From the NCBI GenBank assembly GCA_023391005.1, contig JAEWBS010000068.1, positions 1 to 38,254 on the forward strand: DNA of 38,254 bases. The letters run 5' to 3'. This document shows positions 24,078 through 31,538 of the stretch, piece by piece. Every line of letters begins with the position of its first letter. The first letter of the stretch is position 1. Source of the stretch: Bacillota bacterium (GTDB taxonomy: Bacteria > Bacillota > Clostridia > Oscillospirales > Ruminococcaceae). The notes below the pieces were generated by a model, which was not told the DNA's origin, searched no databases, and was given only the letters and a program-made list of their open reading frames with translations. A program made the translations under genes and the position numbers.

Positions 24078-24977
24078 CTACCGGAGCATCTCATGCATCA
24101 ATTCGCCTAAAGCCATCGTCGCTTTTGAGCGATACCCGTCGGGCGGATAGGCCAGCGCCAGCTCGATAAAAATACCCTCTGTCCCCAGCGAGAGATACGC
24201 TACCTCGTCGGACATCACGCGGCAAGAATGGTAAGTGAGCGCCAGCGCCGCGCCCGAGCGGGCCAGCGCCGCCGCAAACGGCGCGGTGATATTGGCGTTA
24301 TAGGCCAACGGCACCAGATCGCGCTTGCGAAATTCCATGCGTGCAATGCGTCCGAGCATCGTGCCCGGACCGCCGAGAAGAAATTCAAAGCGTGCCGCGT
24401 CCTCAAAGCGGATCCACCTCCTGCCGTCCGGCCCCCGCTGCGCAAATTCCATAGCCGGATGGCTCTGGTGGACGATAAGCACGACCTCGTCCCGCATCAG
24501 AAAATCGGTTTTATGCCGCAGCCGGGCCAGCGGCAACGCCACAAGACCAATGTCGAGATACCCACCGATGATGCGTTCCTCGAGCATGGCGCTGTCCAGC
24601 TCGGTGATCTCAACGTGCACATGAGGATACATCTCTCTGAAGCGTTTGAGTACGGCGGGCAGTAGGTAGCCGCCCCGAAAGGTGCTGATGCCCAGTTCAA
24701 TTCTGCCGCCCTGCAACGATTCAATATCGCCCAGCTCGCTTTTGGCGCGGTGGTACTGCTGCAACATGCCTCTGGCATGGTAAATAAACGCTGTACCCGC
24801 TGCCGTCAGCCGCACGCCGCGTGCGGTGCGGTTAAAAAGCCGCGATCCCAGCTCGGCCTCGTACTGCTGCAAAAACTGGCTCAGGCTCGACTGCGCCATG
24901 TACAGCTTCTCCGCCGCGCGGGAGATACTTCCCTCGTCGGCGATGGTCACAATATAGGTCAGCTCTTTAAAATCCAC
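24078..24977 (-). CDS. LysR family transcriptional regulator
   Basis: A 299-residue LysR-type regulator. The N-terminal winged HTH is typical (ELTYIVTIADEGSISRAAEKLYMAQSSLSQFLQQYEAELGSRLFNRTARGVRLTAAG in consecutive segments), followed by the two-lobe effector domain (ELGISTFRGGYLLPAVLKRF; YLDIGLVALP). GTG start 24977, with AGGAGG seven to eight bases upstream. It converges with the DUF6282-permease unit rather than diverging from it, so control of that unit is plausible but not in the classical arrangement. Confidence 0.93.
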   Translation of the reverse strand: MDFKELTYIVTIADEGSISRAAEKLYMAQSSLSQFLQQYEAELGSRLFNRTARGVRLTAAGTAFIYHARGMLQQYHRAKSELGDIESLQGGRIELGISTFRGGYLLPAVLKRFREMYPHVHVEITELDSAMLEERIIGGYLDIGLVALPLARLRHKTDFLMRDEVVLIVHQSHPAMEFAQRGPDGRRWIRFEDAARFEFLLGGPGTMLGRIARMEFRKRDLVPLAYNANITAPFAAALARSGAALALTYHSCRVMSDEVAYLSLGTEGIFIELALAYPPDGYRSKATMALGELMHEMLR

Positions 24978-25395
24978 ACCGGTACCTCCTTTGAGCGAAT
25001 CTTGCCAGGCGCTGATTAAAAACGTAATAAACGCAGCGAAGCTATTTTAGCTGTCATCAGGCGGACAATACACAACAGACCGCTGAATTTATGTAATTTT
25101 AGTCCGCGCTTTATATCGGTAACCCAATTCTATAACAGTTCGGCAGTAAAAACAACCACTCTTACCGAAAGGGGCCGCTATACGAAAAAATTGCAATGAC
25201 ACCCTGCTTGTCGAATAGACGGCGACAAAATGACCGCATCGACGCAAAGCGGATTCTTGAAAACCATGTGCATCTGGCGCGAATGCAAGATTGCTCGTTC
25301 GGGTATATCATAATACCCTATACGGATTTTTAAGCTATTCCCTACCGCGTGCCATGTAATGAATATAAGAGGCGTGTAACGCTCCGGGAAGGGAG
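24978..25395. other. Intergenic stretch, one weak small ORF
   Basis: AT-mixed sequence between the LysR gene and repeat copy B. A 45-codon frame (25196-25333, + strand) reads RIDAKRILENHVHLARMQDC in its middle but has no ribosome binding site; it might be the end of a decayed gene. No promoter or RNA is convincing apart from AT-rich runs in front of the LysR gene. Confidence 0.35.
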
Positions 25396-25517
25396 GGGCG
25401 TATGTGGGGGAACCGTTGGGTCCTACCGCATGTCGAGCGAGTGCAAGCGAGCGGATTCTCCGCCGCGACGGTACACCAGAATAAAACAGACCAATCCGAA
25501 GATTGGTCTGTTTTATT
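25396..25517. repeat. Dispersed intergenic repeat, copy B, with 17-bp hairpin
   Basis: A 122-base unit. It has a G-rich start (GGGCGTATGTGGGGG), the block CCTACCGCATGTCGAGCGAG, a CGGATTCTCCG mini-hairpin, then CACCAG directly before a perfect 17-bp inverted repeat (25480-25496 with 25501-25517, loop CGAA). The stem next to the loop is CCAATC/GATTGG where copies A and C have CCAGTC/GACTGG, a compensated change. All landmarks fall at the same offsets as in copy C. Confidence 0.8.
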
Positions 25518-25562
25518 TGAAACCATAGGTGAAAATGGATATTAACGTATATTTTCTTTAGC

Positions 25563-25643
25563 GGAAGGCAGGGGGCATGTGGTAGGACTCTTAGGCGCCT
25601 ACCCTACGACCAAGAAGTGAGGAGCGTGAGGCGCCTACCCGCA
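25563..25643. repeat. Degenerate repeat with duplicated AGGCGCCTACCC
   Basis: The string AGGCGCCTACCC occurs at about 25591-25602 and again at about 25632-25643 (the AGGCGCCT core is self-complementary), preceded by GGGGGCATGTGG. Layout and some bases (GGCATGTGG, CCTACC, GAGCG) recall copies A-C, but no terminal hairpin follows. It lies at the 3' end of the VOC gene. Confidence 0.4.
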
Positions 25644-25646
25644 TTA

Positions 25647-26102
25647 TCATACAAGGCTTCTCACAAAATCGACAGGGAACATTGTACGTTCAGCGGTTTC
25701 TTCTACGCTTAGGCCCTGTGCTAAAAAACGCTTTGCAACGCTTGTCATGCTCTCAGACACCTCGACGATATATTTGTCGTAATCATAAAACCGCATGACA
25801 CGCTGCCCCCACGGGTATTCTTTCACCTCATGGATAAACTCGATCCCTTCGGTTTGTTTGATTTTATCCTGCCAGACGTCCAAGTTTTCCACCTCAAAAT
25901 AGAGTTGAAAATTGTTTGGGCGCTCTTTCATGGGTAGTTCTACGCCGACAAGCTCCCCATAGTTGGATTGCAGGGATAGCCCCCGCTCAAAGGACACATG
26001 AACGCCTAAGTCCATCAGCACGCCTTGTTCCATTACAACTTCATAAAAATACTTTGCTTTTTCCATATTAGAAACAGAAATCAATGTACCCTGATATTGC
26101 AT
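25647..26102 (-). CDS. VOC (glyoxalase/bleomycin resistance) family protein
   Basis: A 151-residue protein with one VOC domain in residues 1-120: QYQGTLISVSNMEKAKYFYEVVMEQ at the start, FQLYFEVENLDVWQDKI in the middle and MRFYDYDKYIVEVSES, a typical last strand with the metal-ligand Glu position. The C-terminal 30 residues (AKRFLAQGLSVEETAERTMF) look like an added helical tail. AGGAG precedes ATG 26102. It follows the AraC gene by 35 bases on the same strand, so they form an operon and the regulator may sense the VOC substrate. The enzyme activity is not inferable. Confidence 0.85.
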   Translation of the reverse strand: MQYQGTLISVSNMEKAKYFYEVVMEQGVLMDLGVHVSFERGLSLQSNYGELVGVELPMKERPNNFQLYFEVENLDVWQDKIKQTEGIEFIHEVKEYPWGQRVMRFYDYDKYIVEVSESMTSVAKRFLAQGLSVEETAERTMFPVDFVRSLV

Positions 26103-26137
26103 ATCACCACTCCTGTCCGATTTTCCTTTATTATATC

Positions 26138-26974
26138 TTAGAATTTCGCAATCTCGCTGTAAAAATCGGACATGTTGTCCCGGTATTCCTGTGGCGTAAT
26201 GCCACAGATTGATTTGAAATCATGGATAAAGTGGGGCATATCATAGAATCCGGTTTGCAGGCAGACCTGCATAAAACTCAGGTTTGGCCGCCGCAAAAGA
26301 CGGAAGGCCTTATTCACACGCACAAGGCGGGAAAAGGATTTCATATTTACGCCCATGTACTTGTCAAATATGCGACTTAAATGCCGCTCGCTATAAAAAA
26401 CGTTTTGAGAAATCTCTTTTACAGAAACCAATCCACCGCTGCCTATGATCATCTGATTGGCGAGGGAGAACTCCTGCTGATAAACAGCGGTTTTCAGATG
26501 CGCCAGAAACAACCTGTCCACTTCTGCAATAAAACGCTCGATGTTGGATGCCGTTTCCAATCGCTGTGTGATCAGTCTATGAAGTGTGAAATTTGTCTCT
26601 TCAAAAGAAAATACGAAGTCGGTCAGTTCTTTTTGCGGCGTCGCGCTGAAAGCAAAATACCCCGCCGGGTGAAACTCCACAATGAACAGCAGATCAAAGG
26701 ATTTGGCTTCGCGGCCTACACAAGCAGGTTTTGTCATCGGACCAAACAAATTGCCCGACATGCTGCTTTCGTTACAGGTAAATACCAGTGTGGCACTACC
26801 ATGAGGAATAACGGCGTATCGGTCTGACATCATTCCCGCACTCGGAAACGTGATTGTGTAATTCGAAATCCGGTTTCTCAGGGCAGGATGTGGCAGGAGA
26901 TACATGAAATCGACATCACGGGCGAGAATCCGGTTGGTTTCACGGAAATTCTTTATGGATTCTTTTGTAATCAT
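26138..26974 (-). CDS. AraC family transcriptional regulator
   Basis: A 278-residue regulator. The N-terminal part (about 1-160) is a cupin-like sensor region (LPHPALRNRISNYTITFP; VIPHGSATLVF), and the C-terminal 110 residues hold the two AraC HTH motifs: VKEISQNVFYSERHLSRIFDKYMGV and FMQVCLQTGFYDMPHFIHDFKSICGITPQEYR. The second has the usual GF.D..HF...FK...G.TP..YR pattern. GGGAGG stands eight bases before ATG 26974. First gene of a two-gene unit with the VOC protein; repeat copy C lies in its upstream region. Confidence 0.92.
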   Translation of the reverse strand: MITKESIKNFRETNRILARDVDFMYLLPHPALRNRISNYTITFPSAGMMSDRYAVIPHGSATLVFTCNESSMSGNLFGPMTKPACVGREAKSFDLLFIVEFHPAGYFAFSATPQKELTDFVFSFEETNFTLHRLITQRLETASNIERFIAEVDRLFLAHLKTAVYQQEFSLANQMIIGSGGLVSVKEISQNVFYSERHLSRIFDKYMGVNMKSFSRLVRVNKAFRLLRRPNLSFMQVCLQTGFYDMPHFIHDFKSICGITPQEYRDNMSDFYSEIAKF

Positions 26975-27032
26975 ACTGCCACCTCCCTCACAGAAATATC
27001 AGGCAAAAGTGGTAACGCACCCGCAAGGGTGC

Positions 27033-27153
27033 GGGCGTGTGGGGGGGCACCGTAGGTGCCTACCGCACGTTGAGCGACCGAAGGGGGGCAGACTTCCCGT
27101 CGCTGCGGTGCACCAGTTTGAAAAAAACCAGTCCTCGGACTGGTTTTTTCAAA
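27033..27153. repeat. Dispersed intergenic repeat, copy C, with hairpin
   Basis: A 121-base unit collinear with copy B: GGGCGTGTGGGGGGG, then CCTACCGCACGTTGAGCGA, then CACCAG and an inverted repeat (27117-27136 with 27137-27153, one bulged A, stem CCAGTC/GACTGG around CTCG). In both copies CCTACCGCA begins 26 bases and the hairpin 84 bases after the start. It lies in front of the AraC gene and behind an ABC ATPase remnant. A small CGCACCC/GGGTGCG hairpin (27016-27033) sits just left of it. Confidence 0.8.
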
Positions 27154-27219
27154 TTGAGAAAGGGTTGTAAAGAAGATTTTTACATTGATTGTCGTTAGCA
27201 CCGCCAAAAACTTGTGTGA

Positions 27220-27465
27220 TTATTCCAGCGGTCGGGGAAACCATTGACCGCTTTCATCGCCGGAGATGTTCAGGATGATGCGCCCCTCGTTCATCATGGT
27301 CAGGCGGTTGCCATGCTTGATAGCGTTCTTCATGTTATAGGTGAATCCTCATGACCGCCAGACTGTTTTCCTGCACGATGCAGACGGCCAACTCCAGCAC
27401 CTTCGCCGCCGTGGCGGGGTGCAGGGCTGCCGTGTGCTCGTCCAGCAGCGCAGCATCTGCCACCG
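27220..27465 (-). pseudogene. Remnant of an ABC transporter ATP-binding protein
   Basis: Leftward reading gives ALLDEHTAALHPATAAKVLEL then VCIVQENSLAVMRI, followed after a single-base frameshift by TYNMKNAIKHGNRLTMMNEG and RIILNISGDE, ending at a stop at 27220. This is the Walker B/D-loop to H-loop C-terminal part of an ABC ATPase like those of ABC transporters that use the DUF534-type (TrpX-like) binding protein, whose consensus is roughly LLLDEHTAALDP ... VTHNMKDAI. The Walker A and signature regions are gone, and the H-loop His is replaced by Tyr (TYNM). Clearly non-functional. It marks the left edge of the accessory cluster. Confidence 0.75.
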
Positions 27466-27496
27466 CCGGATCCGCCCGGAGGTGGAATCGCTTCCT

Positions 27497-28600
27497 TTAT
27501 TTTTGAAGGGGATTCCACTTGTCATACATCACCTGAGTGACGCCTTTCTCAATAGCCCGCAGACTGTCCGTATCGTGGGTGATGACCAGCCCCTTGCTCA
27601 CCACGCTCAAGGGGGAGAGTCGCTCCAAAACGCAGCGGACAATGGGCGCTAAGCTGTCATACTCCGCAAAGCTCCGGCCGCCGACACAGACAATATCCGG
27701 GTCAAAAAGATTCACCAGAATAGAGACGAGGGTGCCCAGCTTTTTGGCTCTGTCCTCGATGAGACGAAAGCGTGCCTCCACGCTGTGTTCAGGAGCGCTC
27801 AGGGTTTCCATTCCCCGCTGGGCAAGGTCATTTTCGATGCACCCCGTATTGCCGCAAAAGGGGCACTGAACGTCCGGCGTACCAATGGGTATGTGGGCGA
27901 TTTCCGCCGCATAGCCGTTTTTGCCCTGAAGGAGGTTTCCCTCGCAGATAACGCCAACACCCAGACCCGAGGAGCTGTGCAGGTACACCACGTTGCGGGC
28001 CTCCGGATGCTCCTGCCAGACGGACAGGGCACACAAATTCGACTCGTTTTCCACATAACACGGCAGGCTCAGGCGCCGCTCCAGCATCTCTTTGAGGGGA
28101 ACGCGGTTCAGAACGGAGAGGGTAGAGTTGACGATCAGGCCCGTGGACTCGTCGTAAATACCGGGAATGGAAACGCCCACGCCTACAATCCGAATGTCCG
28201 TGAATTGGCACACGGTGCTGCAGTACGTGGTCTCAATCAGGTCGTTCAGAACAGAAACGTCTTGAATCCCGGAGATGTCAAAGCCCCGCTGAAACAAGCG
28301 CTTGTTGGCAAAATTCAAAATGGAAAAGCTAAGCGTTCCCTCCTGCTGAAGATCGATGCAGACGGAAGCGTATCTCTCGCACTGGAAGATTTGAATGCTG
28401 GGAATGCGGCCAACGGAGAAACTGTTAACTTTTTCTTCCACCAAAACATCGTTGTCCTTCAACTCGTTACACAGGTTGGAGACCGTGGAAAAGCTCAACC
28501 CGGTGATGGCGGCGATTTCGTTTTTCGTCGTTCCGCCCGACGTGCGCAGAACATTCAGAATTCTCTTGATGTTTTGGGCTTTAATGTCTGTTACGTCCAT
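27497..28600 (-). CDS. ROK family transcriptional repressor
   Basis: A 367-residue NagC/XylR-type protein: an N-terminal winged HTH (IKRILNVLRTSGGTTKNEIA, ITGLSFSTVSNLCNELKDND, residues 8-60) joined to a ROK sugar-kinase-like domain. The ROK zinc site is visible as CPFCGNTGCIEND, with the preceding HIPIG, and the ROK signature GLGVGVICEGNLLQGKNGYAAEIAHI stretch is complete. Start ATG 28600 with AAAGGG ten bases upstream. It diverges from the BtpA-kinase genes and probably represses them until a sugar or sugar phosphate binds. Its stop lies only about 30 bases from the ABC ATPase remnant. Confidence 0.92.
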   Translation of the reverse strand: MDVTDIKAQNIKRILNVLRTSGGTTKNEIAAITGLSFSTVSNLCNELKDNDVLVEEKVNSFSVGRIPSIQIFQCERYASVCIDLQQEGTLSFSILNFANKRLFQRGFDISGIQDVSVLNDLIETTYCSTVCQFTDIRIVGVGVSIPGIYDESTGLIVNSTLSVLNRVPLKEMLERRLSLPCYVENESNLCALSVWQEHPEARNVVYLHSSSGLGVGVICEGNLLQGKNGYAAEIAHIPIGTPDVQCPFCGNTGCIENDLAQRGMETLSAPEHSVEARFRLIEDRAKKLGTLVSILVNLFDPDIVCVGGRSFAEYDSLAPIVRCVLERLSPLSVVSKGLVITHDTDSLRAIEKGVTQVMYDKWNPLQK

Positions 28601-28753
28601 ATTGATTCATCCCTTTTGCACAACTTTCCTGAGACCGTTATGCATCCGTACATCTGTATAGGATTTTATTTTCTTATGATAGCAAATATTTTTGACGGAT
28701 GCAAGTAAGTACCCGCAAAATCAGCGCTTTTCAAAATGTATTCCGCGATCCGG

Positions 28754-28783
28754 TTGACAACCGCCGAAACACTGTGCAATAAT
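28754..28783 (+). promoter_or_regulatory. Promoter of the BtpA-FGGY kinase genes
   Basis: TTGACA (28754-28759), a perfect -35 box, stands 18 bases before AATAAT (28778-28783). It is followed by AT-rich sequence where ROK-family operators usually lie, then the AAAGGAAG ribosome binding site. Confidence 0.6.
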
Positions 28784-28848
28784 AATATTATACTATTTAT
28801 AATAATTAATAAAATTATATGCTGTCGATTGGAAAGGAAGATAACGCA

Positions 28849-29661
28849 ATGTGGATGCATGATTTGTTCGGTGTGAAAAAGCCGATTATCGCCCTACTGC
28901 ACCTGCGGGCGATGCCGGGGGATCCCCTCTACGCCCCGGGAGATTCCATGGACCGGGTGCTCGAGATTGCAAAAAATGAGCTGCTGGCGCTACAGGATGG
29001 CGGCGTGGACGGCATTCTGATTGCCAACGAGTTCAGCCTTCCGTATGAAAAAAAGGCCTCCACCGTGACAATTGCGTCGATGGCGTATCTGGTGGGCGCC
29101 CTGCGCGGCGACATCAAGGTGCCCTTCGGCGTGAACGTGGTGCTCAATCCTCTGGCCTCCATCGATCTGGCGGCGGCCACCGGCGCCTCCTTTGTCCGCA
29201 GCACGTTTACCGGCGCCTATGTGGGCGAGGACGGGCTGACAGACACCGATGTGGCGGCGGTTCTGCGCCGGAAAAAAGCTCTGGGATTGGAGGCTCTGAA
29301 GCTTTTGTACAAGGTCAATCCGGAGTCCGGCGCGTATCTTGCCGAGCGGCCCATTGAGCAGATCACGAAGTCCATGATTTTCCACTGCTTCCCGGACGCA
29401 CTGTGCGTCTCCGGCGCCAGCGCGGGAACCGAAACGGATAACAGCCTGATCCAGCGGGTTCGCGCCGTGGCCGGGAACACGCCGGTGCTGTGCAACACCG
29501 GCTGCACCGCGGAGAACATTCAGGAAAAGTTGGATTATTCCGACGGAGCTTGCGTGGGCACGGCGTTTAAAAAGGATGGAAAGTTCTCCAACATGGTGGA
29601 GGCGGATCGGGTCAAGGTCTTTATGGATCGGGTTCGGCAGTACCGCGACGCGCGGCGCTGA
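28849..29661 (+). CDS. BtpA / SgcQ family TIM-barrel protein
   Basis: A 270-residue protein of the BtpA family (cyanobacterial BtpA affects photosystem I; E. coli SgcQ lies in a sugar PTS cluster). Seen: FGVKKPIIALLHLRAMPGDP at the start, a GGVDGILIANEF stretch, VPFGVNVVLNPLASIDLAAATGA and FVRSTFTGAYVGEDGL, KLLYKVNPESGAYLA, ALCVSGASAGTETD, VLCNTGCTAENI and ACVGTAFKKDG. These alternating beta-alpha units fit a phosphate-binding TIM barrel. ATG 28849 is the start, nine bases after AAAGGAAG; an in-frame ATG at 28819 lacks a site. In clusters with sugar kinases these proteins are thought to act on a phosphorylated sugar or nucleoside, but no reaction is agreed. Confidence 0.88.
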   Translation: MWMHDLFGVKKPIIALLHLRAMPGDPLYAPGDSMDRVLEIAKNELLALQDGGVDGILIANEFSLPYEKKASTVTIASMAYLVGALRGDIKVPFGVNVVLNPLASIDLAAATGASFVRSTFTGAYVGEDGLTDTDVAAVLRRKKALGLEALKLLYKVNPESGAYLAERPIEQITKSMIFHCFPDALCVSGASAGTETDNSLIQRVRAVAGNTPVLCNTGCTAENIQEKLDYSDGACVGTAFKKDGKFSNMVEADRVKVFMDRVRQYRDARR

Positions 29662-29691
29662 GCATTATTTTTTACATGAGGTGATACCGCT

Positions 29692-31212
29692 ATGCTGCGT
29701 CAGGACTATTTGATGGGCGTTGACATTGGTACGTCCGAGAGCAAGGGGTGCATTATTGACGCCCAGGGAACCTTGATCGCGTTTTCTTCTGAAAAGCACG
29801 GCATGGAGAATCCAAAACCGAATTACTACGAGCACGACGCCGACAAGGTCTGGTTGCACGATCTGTGCGTGCTGACCCGCCGGCTGTTGGAACAGTCCGA
29901 GATTCCCAAAGAATCTATCCGCAGCCTTGGCATCAGCACGCTGGGAACAAACTGCCTGCCGGTGGACAGGGATCTCAAGCCTCTGCGCAAGGCCATCCTC
30001 TACGGGATTGACGCCCGCAGCCAGAAGGAGATCGAATACCTCACCGCGTATTACGGCGAGGAGAAAGTCCGGGAGCTGTTCGGACGCCCCATTGTCTCAG
30101 GCGACGTGTGCGCCAAAATTCTCTGGATCCGCAACAACGAACCGGAGGTCTATGCCAAAACCTATAAATTTCTGACGGGAACCTCCTATCTGGTGGCAAA
30201 GCTGACGGGGAACTGTGTCATTGACTCCTTCCTGGGCACCGCGTCGTTTCGCCCCCTCTATGAGATGGACGGCCGCATCCGGGAAGAGATGTGTGCGCCC
30301 TTCTGCCGGCCCGACCAGCTGCCGGAGGGACGAACCGTCACCGATGTGGCGGGCCGCGTCACTGCGGCCGCAGCGGAGGCCACGGGGCTCGCCGCCGGCA
30401 CGCCGGTCATCGTAGGTACGGGCGACTCCGCGGCGGAGGCCATCAGCACGGGCGTAACCCGGCCCGGAGACATGATGGTGCAGTTCGGCTCCTCCATTTT
30501 CATCTACTGCTGCACCGAGCGCCTGATTCGGGACGACCGGGTTCGCGGAAACAACTTCACCATCCCCAACACCTTCAGCGTGGCCGCCGGCACCAACAAC
30601 TGCGGCACCGTGATCGACTGGTACAAAAATAACCTTTACCCGGAATTTGCCGCGGCGGAGGCGGCCGGCGGGGAGAACGCCTATGAGGCCATGATCCGCG
30701 CCGCCGCCGGCGTTCCCATCGGCAGCGACGGGCTGGTCACCCTGCCCTATTTCGCCGGGGAGCGAACCCCCATCAACGACCCGGACGCCCGGGGCTTGGT
30801 AATCGGCCTTCTGGGCCGTCACACCAGAGACCACCTATACCGCTCGGCCCTGGAGGGTATCGCCTTCTCCGCGGCACAGCATGTAGACATTTTGAGGGAG
30901 CATCATATCTCGCCGCTGAACATCATGGCTGCAGGCGGCGGCACCAAAAACGGCCTGCTCATGCAGATGGCAGCGGACGTAACCGGCGAGCCCATCCACA
31001 TTGCCGAGGTAACCGTGGGTGCGACTTACGGCGACGCACTAATGGCAGGCATCGGCACCGGGATTTTCAAGGACTTCAACGACCTCCAGCGCCTGATCCG
31101 CATCTCCGTGACCGTGGAGCCCAACCGGGAGAGCCACGAAGCCTATCAGAGATACCGGAAGATTTACGACCAGACGTATCTCGCCACCAAAGACCTGATG
31201 CACATGTTTTAA
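29692..31212 (+). CDS. FGGY-family carbohydrate kinase (first)
   Basis: A 506-residue xylulokinase-like kinase, two ribonuclease-H-fold domains. Seen: the N-terminal phosphate loop GVDIGTSESKGCIID; the catalytic-base region VIVGTGDSAAEAISTGV near residue 245, with D in GTGDS; LPYFAGERTPINDPDARGLVIGL; and the C-terminal ATP-side motif NIMAAGGGTKNGLLMQMAADVTGEPI. All are intact, length typical. GAGGTG precedes the ATG, 30 bases after the btpA-like stop. It phosphorylates a sugar or polyol, likely passing it to the BtpA-like protein. Which sugar is not evident. Confidence 0.93.
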   Translation: MLRQDYLMGVDIGTSESKGCIIDAQGTLIAFSSEKHGMENPKPNYYEHDADKVWLHDLCVLTRRLLEQSEIPKESIRSLGISTLGTNCLPVDRDLKPLRKAILYGIDARSQKEIEYLTAYYGEEKVRELFGRPIVSGDVCAKILWIRNNEPEVYAKTYKFLTGTSYLVAKLTGNCVIDSFLGTASFRPLYEMDGRIREEMCAPFCRPDQLPEGRTVTDVAGRVTAAAAEATGLAAGTPVIVGTGDSAAEAISTGVTRPGDMMVQFGSSIFIYCCTERLIRDDRVRGNNFTIPNTFSVAAGTNNCGTVIDWYKNNLYPEFAAAEAAGGENAYEAMIRAAAGVPIGSDGLVTLPYFAGERTPINDPDARGLVIGLLGRHTRDHLYRSALEGIAFSAAQHVDILREHHISPLNIMAAGGGTKNGLLMQMAADVTGEPIHIAEVTVGATYGDALMAGIGTGIFKDFNDLQRLIRISVTVEPNRESHEAYQRYRKIYDQTYLATKDLMHMF

Positions 31213-31320
31213 GCCCCGCTTCGGCGGCCCTGACACCGAGCAGCGGCAAAAAGCATGTCTCTCCCGCAGAGGCCGGGCGGACACGGAGCCCGCAAACAAA
31301 AAACTGAGGGATCCCCAATT

Positions 31321-31437
31321 AACAAACTGCAATTCGATGGATACCTATCCATGGAGATCGCAGACCGGCGGTATTTTATAGACCCCGGGAAGGCGGACCG
31401 TCAGTCCATTGAGGCGTTCAGAAGCTGGATTCAATAA
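31321..31437 (+). pseudogene. C-terminal remnant of a sugar isomerase/epimerase
   Basis: The + strand reads LQFDGYLSMEIADRRYFIDP then GKADRQSIEAFRSWIQ and a stop. This resembles the C-terminal end of xylose-isomerase-like TIM-barrel sugar phosphate isomerases/epimerases (pattern GYDGYLS.E..DPRY..DP..AD..SI..LR.WL). The rest of the protein is missing: upstream sequence back to the kinase stop (31213-31320) does not match. So a third enzyme of the sugar pathway seems to have been deleted here. Confidence 0.6.
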
Positions 31438-31455
31438 GTCTCCCCTCTCATCTCG

Positions 31456-31503
31456 CAAAAAACGTCCCTGCCCGGCCGGAAATTTCCGGTTAGGCAGGGA
31501 CGT
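31456..31503 (-). terminator. Terminator of the second FGGY kinase gene
   Basis: ACGTCCCTGCC (31462-31472) pairs with GGCAGGGACGT (31493-31503), with an inner CCGGAAATTTCCGG palindrome, and is followed on the minus strand by TTTTTT. It lies 36 bases past the stop at 31539. Confidence 0.88.
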
Positions 31504-31538
31504 CTCACGTCACGGGGCAGAGGAGCGCCCAACCGCCA

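Noticed and set aside
25196..25333. 45-codon + strand ORF
   Set aside because: Protein-like middle but no ribosome binding site; at best a remnant.
21103..27153. CRISPR array or phage attachment sites for the three hairpin repeats
   Set aside because: Copies are kilobases apart, not regularly spaced, and no cas or integrase genes are present.
27785..28708. 307-codon frame opposite the ROK gene
   Set aside because: Antisense to intact HTH and ROK motifs; the reading continues through the promoter region.
31255..31437. Intact 60-residue gene
   Set aside because: Only the last 38 residues resemble a protein family, as the C-terminal end of a much longer enzyme; no ribosome binding site.
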